This document shows, one piece after another, positions 59,979 to 64,000 of a stretch of DNA of 64,000 bases. Made by a program: the position numbers and the translations under genes. Location: contig NZ_CP041969.1 of assembly GCF_014107495.1 (NCBI RefSeq), positions 248,001 through 312,000 of the forward strand. The letters run 5' to 3'. Each line of letters opens with the position of its first letter. The stretch's first letter is position 1. The notes under the pieces are model-generated. The model searched no databases and had not been told where the DNA came from. It saw only the letters and a list, made by a program, of their open reading frames with translations. This DNA comes from Cohnella cholangitidis (lineage in GTDB: Bacteria > Bacillota > Bacilli > Paenibacillales > Paenibacillaceae).

Positions 59979-60599
59979 TCAAAAACTAGAAACGAGCAAC
60001 AGAATCGAAGCTGCCCACATCACGACAGCGGATATTTTATTGAGATAGACAACCCATCGGCCAGTGTGATCCAACTTTCCGACCAAACGACCCAGCAGCG
60101 CAAGGAAAAAGAACCACGCCCAAGATACCGCAATGCACGCAATCATAAACGCCCATTTCCGAGCGCCTTCATAATGAATCGAGCTGGTACCGATTACGCC
60201 GATCGTATCCAGGATGGCATGAGGATTCAGAATAGAAATCAGCAAAGTATAACCAATGAGCTTCCCGGTTTTTCTGTCGTCGGGTATATCGGCGCTTGTA
60301 CGCGGAGGCTCCGCCCTCCAAGACATGATGCCCATATACAAGAGAAACAGCGCTCCCAGCAAGACGAGAACCGTCTTCATCCATATAAAATGAAGAATCA
60401 GAAGCGAGACGCCCGACACGGCCAGTACGATCAATAACGTATCGCAGATGGCGGCAGTCACGACTATAGGCAGCACATGGCTGAACCGGTTTTTCAAAGC
60501 GCCTTGAGAAAAGACGAAGAAGTTCTGCACTCCTAGGGGAATAATGAGTCCGATTGCTAATATCATTCCGTGTATGAATGCTGCTGCTATTGAATTCAC
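59979..60599 (-). CDS. LysE/RhtB-family amino acid exporter
   Basis: 206 residues, five or six hydrophobic segments with the LysE pattern: FIHGMILAIGLIIPLGVQNFFVFSQGAL at the N-terminus, LLGALFLLYMGIMSW, and ISILNPHAILDTIGVIGT, the N-P-H segment of LysE/ArgO-type exporters. It probably exports a basic amino acid or analog. Single gene. Confidence 0.88.
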   Translation of the reverse strand: MNSIAAAFIHGMILAIGLIIPLGVQNFFVFSQGALKNRFSHVLPIVVTAAICDTLLIVLAVSGVSLLILHFIWMKTVLVLLGALFLLYMGIMSWRAEPPRTSADIPDDRKTGKLIGYTLLISILNPHAILDTIGVIGTSSIHYEGARKWAFMIACIAVSWAWFFFLALLGRLVGKLDHTGRWVVYLNKISAVVMWAASILLLVSSF

Positions 60600-60623
60600 C
60601 TACTAAATCATTCTAATTCCGCG

Positions 60624-60800
60624 TTATTCCCGAAAAATTCGCTTCAAGAAAATCTGGATTTGCTCGAAAGCGTTCTGAACGGCCGGACTCTCAAAATGCT
60701 GATCGAACACGTGATACGTACCTTCAATAGCGATCAACTCCGAATCTACTCCTAACCGCTGCAATGCCTGATTCATTGTCTCGTGGCGAAAATAACACGG
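60624..60800 (-). pseudogene. C-terminal remnant of an alpha/beta hydrolase
   Basis: Reading leftward, the stretch gives YFRHETMNQALQRLG, then GVDSELIAIEGTYHVF and NAFEQIQIFLKRIF, ending in a stop. This is the usual end of a dienelactone-type or peptidase-S9-like hydrolase (the H of TYHVF is the catalytic His). The remaining 59 codons have no start of their own and abut the GNAT stop at 60801, so the N-terminal three quarters are missing. Confidence 0.6.
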
Positions 60801-61370
60801 TTAATCCCTGCTAAGAAAACGAGATAATCTGCTTCGTACGTCTACCCACTCGCTTTGAATAATGCTGTAGATCACGTAGTCTAAGTTGTAATATTTCTTC
60901 CTAAGAATACCTTCCTTCACAGCGCCTAACCTCTCGATTGCCCTTTGCGAGCGGACATTGTCCGTCGAGGTTATAATCTCTACCCGATCCACGCCGAGCA
61001 CCTCGAACGCGTGCTTCAACATCAAAAATTTCGTTTCCGTGTTCACTCTCGTTCTCCATACTTTCGAAGAATACCAAGTCGAACCGATATTTAAGTTATT
61101 ATGCTCCCTGGATATTCTGAGAAATCGCGTGGAACCCACGAATTCGTTACGTTCCTTGTCGAACACGGCGAACGGAAACATCTCTTTGCGTTCAAGGCCT
61201 TCCAGCGCCTTGTCGATAAAGTTGTTCATCTCGTCAAGAGAGGTAATCGCAATGGGATAACTGGACCAAATATCCGGATCCCTCGAGCAGTCGAATAAAG
61301 GAATCGCGTGCGATCGTTCCAGTGGAATTAATCGAACCCTTTCCCCTTCTAGTCCGGTAAATCGATACAT
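60801..61370 (-). CDS. GNAT family acetyltransferase (RimJ/RimL type)
   Basis: 189 residues. The GNAT fold has FAVFDKERNEFVGSTRFLRISREHNNLNIGSTWYSSKVWRTRVNTETKFLMLKHAFEVLGVDRVEIITSTDNVRSQRAIERLGAVKEGILRKKYYN, with the acetyl-CoA loop (R/Q-x-x-G/A replaced by VWRTRVNTE) and the ENVRSQRAIEKLGF-like motif. RimJ/L-type members acetylate ribosomal or small-molecule amino groups. It follows the second GNAT gene after 9 bases, so both are probably cotranscribed. Confidence 0.9.
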   Translation of the reverse strand: MYRFTGLEGERVRLIPLERSHAIPLFDCSRDPDIWSSYPIAITSLDEMNNFIDKALEGLERKEMFPFAVFDKERNEFVGSTRFLRISREHNNLNIGSTWYSSKVWRTRVNTETKFLMLKHAFEVLGVDRVEIITSTDNVRSQRAIERLGAVKEGILRKKYYNLDYVIYSIIQSEWVDVRSRLSRFLSRD

Positions 61371-61379
61371 GTGTTTCCC

Positions 61380-61856
61380 TCACTTTAATTCCATTCTGAG
61401 TCTGACCATATCCGTAACTTGCAGTCCGTCTTCGAATAGTTCCTCTTCATAATTTTTGATGAAAAAATCGTAGTCGATCGCGAACATGCGAAATCCGCAT
61501 TTCTGGTATAGTCTAAGCTGCATAAACCCCGAATTCCCCGTCCCGATCTCGACCGTCTTCGCCTTTAATTTTCTGGCTTCCTCTATCGCATGCAAGATTA
61601 GCTTTTTCCCGATGCCTTGGCCTTGGAATTCCTCTTTAACGGCAATGTTAACGATTTCGATCGTCTGAGGGTGGGTGCGGATGAGCACGTATTCGCCTAC
61701 GATCTCTTCTCCCTCCCGAGCTACGTAACAATAGCCTCTCTTCACATACTCTTCGACCAATTCTCTTGACGGGTCAGCCAGCAAAAGCAGGTCCCACGGC
61801 AAATCGTGAGTGTACTCTAGCTTTGATATCGTAATGTTCCTGTGGTTTGCGTTCAT
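61380..61856 (-). CDS. GNAT family N-acetyltransferase
   Basis: 158 residues from the ATG after GAGG; an in-frame codon further upstream has no ribosome site. The acetyl-CoA loop is EFQGQGIGKKLI (Q-x-x-G-x-G/A), followed by GNSGFMQLRLYQKCGFRMFAIDYDFF. This is close to the PhnO/YjcF-like single-domain group. It is upstream of the RimL-type gene in the same direction. Substrate unknown. Confidence 0.9.
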   Translation of the reverse strand: MNANHRNITISKLEYTHDLPWDLLLLADPSRELVEEYVKRGYCYVAREGEEIVGEYVLIRTHPQTIEIVNIAVKEEFQGQGIGKKLILHAIEEARKLKAKTVEIGTGNSGFMQLRLYQKCGFRMFAIDYDFFIKNYEEELFEDGLQVTDMVRLRMELK

Positions 61857-61894
61857 GAATAACCTCGTTTCCCGCACAGTTGAGCCAAGCGGGT

Positions 61895-62710
61895 TTATTG
61901 ATATCTTCCGATAATTCTTACATCATGCCCTAAAGTTTCCAGAATCGTTACAGCTTTATTTACCGTCTCTAGGCTGCACATTTGATTGGCTTCCAAGAAA
62001 AAGCGATAAACCCCTAGTTTCGTCGTGGTGGGACGCGATTCTATCCAAGACAAATTAATAGAAAGAGCGGCGAAAATATTCAAGATCGCGGACAATAAGC
62101 CCGGCTGGTCTTGACCCGGAGTAATGACGAACATCGTCTTCTTCGTTTCTTGATCCCGTAACCGATCATTGCCGACGATGATAAACCGTGTTTGGTTATC
62201 GGGGTTGTCTTGAATATCTCTTTCAAGGATGTCTAAGTTTAATAAGGAAGCCAGCGATCGCGGGCCGATGGCGGCTACGTCCGTCCTGCCCGATAGCTGC
62301 ATAGCTTTGGCAGCAGACGCGGAGCTATCGTATTGTACGCTTTTCATATGATGGCTTCTTATGTACTTCCTGCACTGGGTAAGAATCGGGGAGATGGACC
62401 ATGCTTCCTTGATATCGGAACGGATCGTCCCCTTATTAGCGAGCAATTGCAAGGAAACCGGCAATATATATTCCCCCTCGATGAACAACTGCTCGTATGA
62501 GATCAGGGAGTCTATCGTCATATTAATCGTGCCTTCTATCGTGTTCTCCAGAGGAACGATGGCTTTATCGACTCGACATTCGCCGATCGCTTCTACGACG
62601 TCCGGAATGGAATCGAACATCCAAAATTCCGTTTCTTTGTCAGCGAAGTATCGGGTAGCCGCTTCTTCCGAGAAAGTTCCTTGCGGTCCAAGATATGCAA
62701 CTTTCATCAT
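61895..62710 (-). CDS. pheA: Prephenate dehydratase PheA
   Basis: 271 residues, a stand-alone prephenate dehydratase. The catalytic half starts MMKVAYLGPQGTFSEEAA and has the TRF motif in NQTRFIIVG. The C-terminal ACT domain carries SWIESRPTTTKLGVYRFFLE for phenylalanine feedback. It converts prephenate to phenylpyruvate for phenylalanine synthesis. GGAGA precedes the ATG-ATG start. No other aromatic gene is adjacent. Confidence 0.94.
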   Translation of the reverse strand: MMKVAYLGPQGTFSEEAATRYFADKETEFWMFDSIPDVVEAIGECRVDKAIVPLENTIEGTINMTIDSLISYEQLFIEGEYILPVSLQLLANKGTIRSDIKEAWSISPILTQCRKYIRSHHMKSVQYDSSASAAKAMQLSGRTDVAAIGPRSLASLLNLDILERDIQDNPDNQTRFIIVGNDRLRDQETKKTMFVITPGQDQPGLLSAILNIFAALSINLSWIESRPTTTKLGVYRFFLEANQMCSLETVNKAVTILETLGHDVRIIGRYQ

Positions 62711-62767
62711 GTAAGGCTGTCTCCTTCCATTGGCTTAGCAGTCGCTAACGCCATATCCGATCCAATT

Positions 62768-62968
62768 TCAATCTCTAAAAGCAAGGGCTCTAGCTTCAAG
62801 AGCGACGCGTAACTGTTCAATAGCTTTTGGACCCATTCCATGCAGTTTCTTGAGCTCCGCCTCGCTTATCTCAGTCAGTTGCTCCAATCGAACGATTCCG
62901 ACGTTATTCAGAGCGCGTAGAGCAGGCTTAGCCAAGCGGGCTGGAAAATCGTTATTTTCCGGCATCAC
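62768..62968 (-). CDS. Helix-hairpin-helix (RpoA C-terminal-domain-like) small protein
   Basis: 66 residues from a GTG after GGAGG at 7 bases (an ATG follows at once). PALRALNNVGIVRLEQLTEISEAELKKLHGMGPKAIEQLRVALEARAL is a typical RNA polymerase alpha C-terminal-like helix-hairpin-helix pair (L...G.GPKA...). It may bind DNA. The start overlaps the end of the next gene by 17 bases. Its role is unknown; small free-standing copies are common in Bacillales genomes. Confidence 0.8.
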   Translation of the reverse strand: MMPENNDFPARLAKPALRALNNVGIVRLEQLTEISEAELKKLHGMGPKAIEQLRVALEARALAFRD

Positions 62969-63545
62969 GACGATACCTCCTATACCCTAAAATTAGAAGC
63001 AGGATAACCATACACGCAATCGTGACCGTCACACCAACCCCGTTGGAGGTCTGTTCCGATGTCGGTTGGGATTGATTAGGCGAACTACTCTTCGTATTAC
63101 GTAAGAAGTCGCTAAAAACTTCTCGTTCGTGCGAATCCGAATGCTGCACTTCACCGTTCACGATCTGGATCATCCCGTTAGGTCCTGCCACGGGAGTGTA
63201 GAATTTCGTGTTATCGGCCTGTTCCAAGAACAGGACAAAGCTGCCCTTCTCGCGTTGGAACTCGTCAACCCATCCCACATCGAACCCATCGATTCCGACA
63301 ACTAGCGGATCGGTTGCCGCTCCTCTATATACACGATCTACTTTAAAATCATAGCTGACCCAAATAAATTCGCTTCCTTCTCTGGCTTTCGAGAAATCGT
63401 ACTGGCCTTGCACAATGACTTTAGCTCGCTTAATGACCTCTTCCGGCTTCAGATCAACCCAGCTTGTGGCGTGAACCGTACCGTTTATCATCAACAATAG
63501 CAGAATTGACGCGAGTAAGCTTTTTCGCAAGAGCATCTTCATCAT
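62952..63545 (-). CDS. Membrane protein of unknown function
   Basis: 197 residues. A signal peptide (LLRKSLLASILLLLMINGTVHA) is followed by an exported domain (SWVDLKPEEVIKRAKVIVQGQYDF, DRVYRGAATDPLVVGIDGFDVGWVDEFQREKGSFVLFLEQ). A Ser/Gln/Thr-rich linker and a C-terminal transmembrane segment (VTIACMVILLLILGYRRYRR) follow. It is anchored at the C-terminus with the domain outside. The domain is like the Bacillales secreted-protein modules with V-G-Y-D-F-x-V but is not named. Its gene end overlaps the HhH gene. Confidence 0.78.
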   Translation of the reverse strand: MMKMLLRKSLLASILLLLMINGTVHATSWVDLKPEEVIKRAKVIVQGQYDFSKAREGSEFIWVSYDFKVDRVYRGAATDPLVVGIDGFDVGWVDEFQREKGSFVLFLEQADNTKFYTPVAGPNGMIQIVNGEVQHSDSHEREVFSDFLRNTKSSSPNQSQPTSEQTSNGVGVTVTIACMVILLLILGYRRYRRDAGK

Positions 63546-63589
63546 GATCGACTCCTTTCTCCCCGACGAAGAAATGTTGATTCTATTTT

Positions 63590-64000
63590 CTAGATAATCG
63601 ATCTCTTAATCAGCTCTACTAGCTTCTGCTTCTCATCCTCGGGTATCCATTCCGATAATCGCGCTGCGGCTACGGGAACTAGCCATTGGTTAACTTCTTG
63701 ATCGGATAAATTTGTAACGCGAGTGTACTCCTTCATATAAGCTTTAACCATTTGTTTTCTTACTCGGGAGAACAAATTCACGACGATTCTAGGCGTTCGC
63801 TCCGGCATGGTACCCAATTGAAGGAGCAATAACGTTCGTGCAACGTCGCCCGCCGGATTCCCGGCCACGCCGGTCATCCAATCGATAATCCATTCCCGTT
63901 GCCCGACAATAATATTATCGGGGTGAAAATCCCCATGGCATAGCTTAGTATCCTCGCGAAGCTGATGGAGAAGAGTAAGGATTTTCTCTTTTTCCTCGTA
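63590..64000 (-). CDS. Aminoglycoside phosphotransferase (APH) family kinase, C-terminal part
   Basis: The gene runs off the right end of the window; 136 C-terminal residues remain. They include the catalytic loop LCHGDFHPDNIIV (Brenner motif with the catalytic Asp), then IIDWMTGVAGNPAGDVART, the metal-binding D-W-x-x-A-x-x-G-N-P-x-x-D motif. Members phosphorylate aminoglycosides, fructosamines, homoserine or choline. The N-terminal nucleotide-binding half is outside, so the substrate cannot be judged. Downstream, the frame ends with a helical tail (KQKLVELIKRSII). Confidence 0.85.
   Translation of the reverse strand, partial: YEEKEKILTLLHQLREDTKLCHGDFHPDNIIVGQREWIIDWMTGVAGNPAGDVARTLLLLQLGTMPERTPRIVVNLFSRVRKQMVKAYMKEYTRVTNLSDQEVNQWLVPVAAARLSEWIPEDEKQKLVELIKRSII

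Overview
The window looks like chromosomal DNA of a low-to-mid GC Gram-positive, most probably a Paenibacillaceae member of the Paenibacillus/Cohnella type. The grounds are strong AGGAGG-type ribosome sites with frequent TTG and GTG starts, YesM/YesN-type two-component systems next to sugar ABC transporters without their own ATPase, an SLH-domain GH18 protein, a copper-amine-oxidase-N-domain GHL10 protein, a family II pyrophosphatase, and DUF3886, DUF445, DUF1697 and DUF4870 proteins. No rRNA, tRNA, CRISPR array, phage or insertion sequence was seen. Genus and species cannot be fixed by eye.

Layout. 1-2020 (minus): DUF3886 fragment, PIG-L deacetylase, an internally deleted SDR remnant and a membrane glycerophosphodiesterase. 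2211-5162: intact SDR, then a MarR-controlled DHA2 drug exporter. 5372-7861: molybdate locus with an HTH/binding-domain regulator facing modA-modB, without modC. 8305-19372: FMN reductase, DinG/YoaA-like helicase, SLH-GH18, MocR regulator, MFS exporter, secreted unknown, EamA transporter, ArsB/NhaD-type transporter. 19565-26358: five-gene operon plus divergent AraC regulator that together read as a complete L-galactose to 2-keto-3-deoxygluconate route. 26362-29152: DUF445 protein and a second DHA2 exporter. 29326-30774: consensus promoter, 32-residue leader peptide, tandem terminators and rsgA, which has the form of a ribosome-mediated attenuator. 30841-31843: about 1 kb of non-coding DNA made of three different tandem arrays (51, 12 and 51 bp). 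31846-44149: DinB, M42 peptidase, radical SAM/SPASM, phosphoesterase, two unknowns, LLM oxidoreductase, PpaC, MsrAB (frameshifted), lipase-like hydrolase, a Fur-box operon (FhuF-like plus MFS) and a GHL10 glycosidase. 44369-57894: a sugar-acid utilisation region (enolase-superfamily gene, YesN/YesM, two binding proteins, two permeases, mannonate dehydratase-like and RraA-like enzymes, AraC and GntR regulators). 57999-64000: small membrane proteins, LysE exporter, two GNATs, prephenate dehydratase, and an APH-family kinase cut by the window end.

How the genes work together. The L-galactose operon supplies dehydrogenase, lactonase, L-galactonate dehydrogenase, tagaturonate reductase and altronate dehydratase in one transcript. 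The second sugar region imports a sugar or sugar acid through a two-permease ABC system that must borrow an MsmX-like ATPase, senses it with YesM/YesN, and degrades an aldonic acid with the dehydratases. A palindrome at the GntR promoter recurs in part in the divergent promoter region of the cluster.

Three genes (msrAB, the enolase-superfamily gene, an AraC regulator) each carry a frameshift explained by loss of one or two bases from short base runs. This may be real decay or consensus error, and raw reads are needed to tell. All functional calls rest on reading motifs and remembered family sequences, not on database searches.
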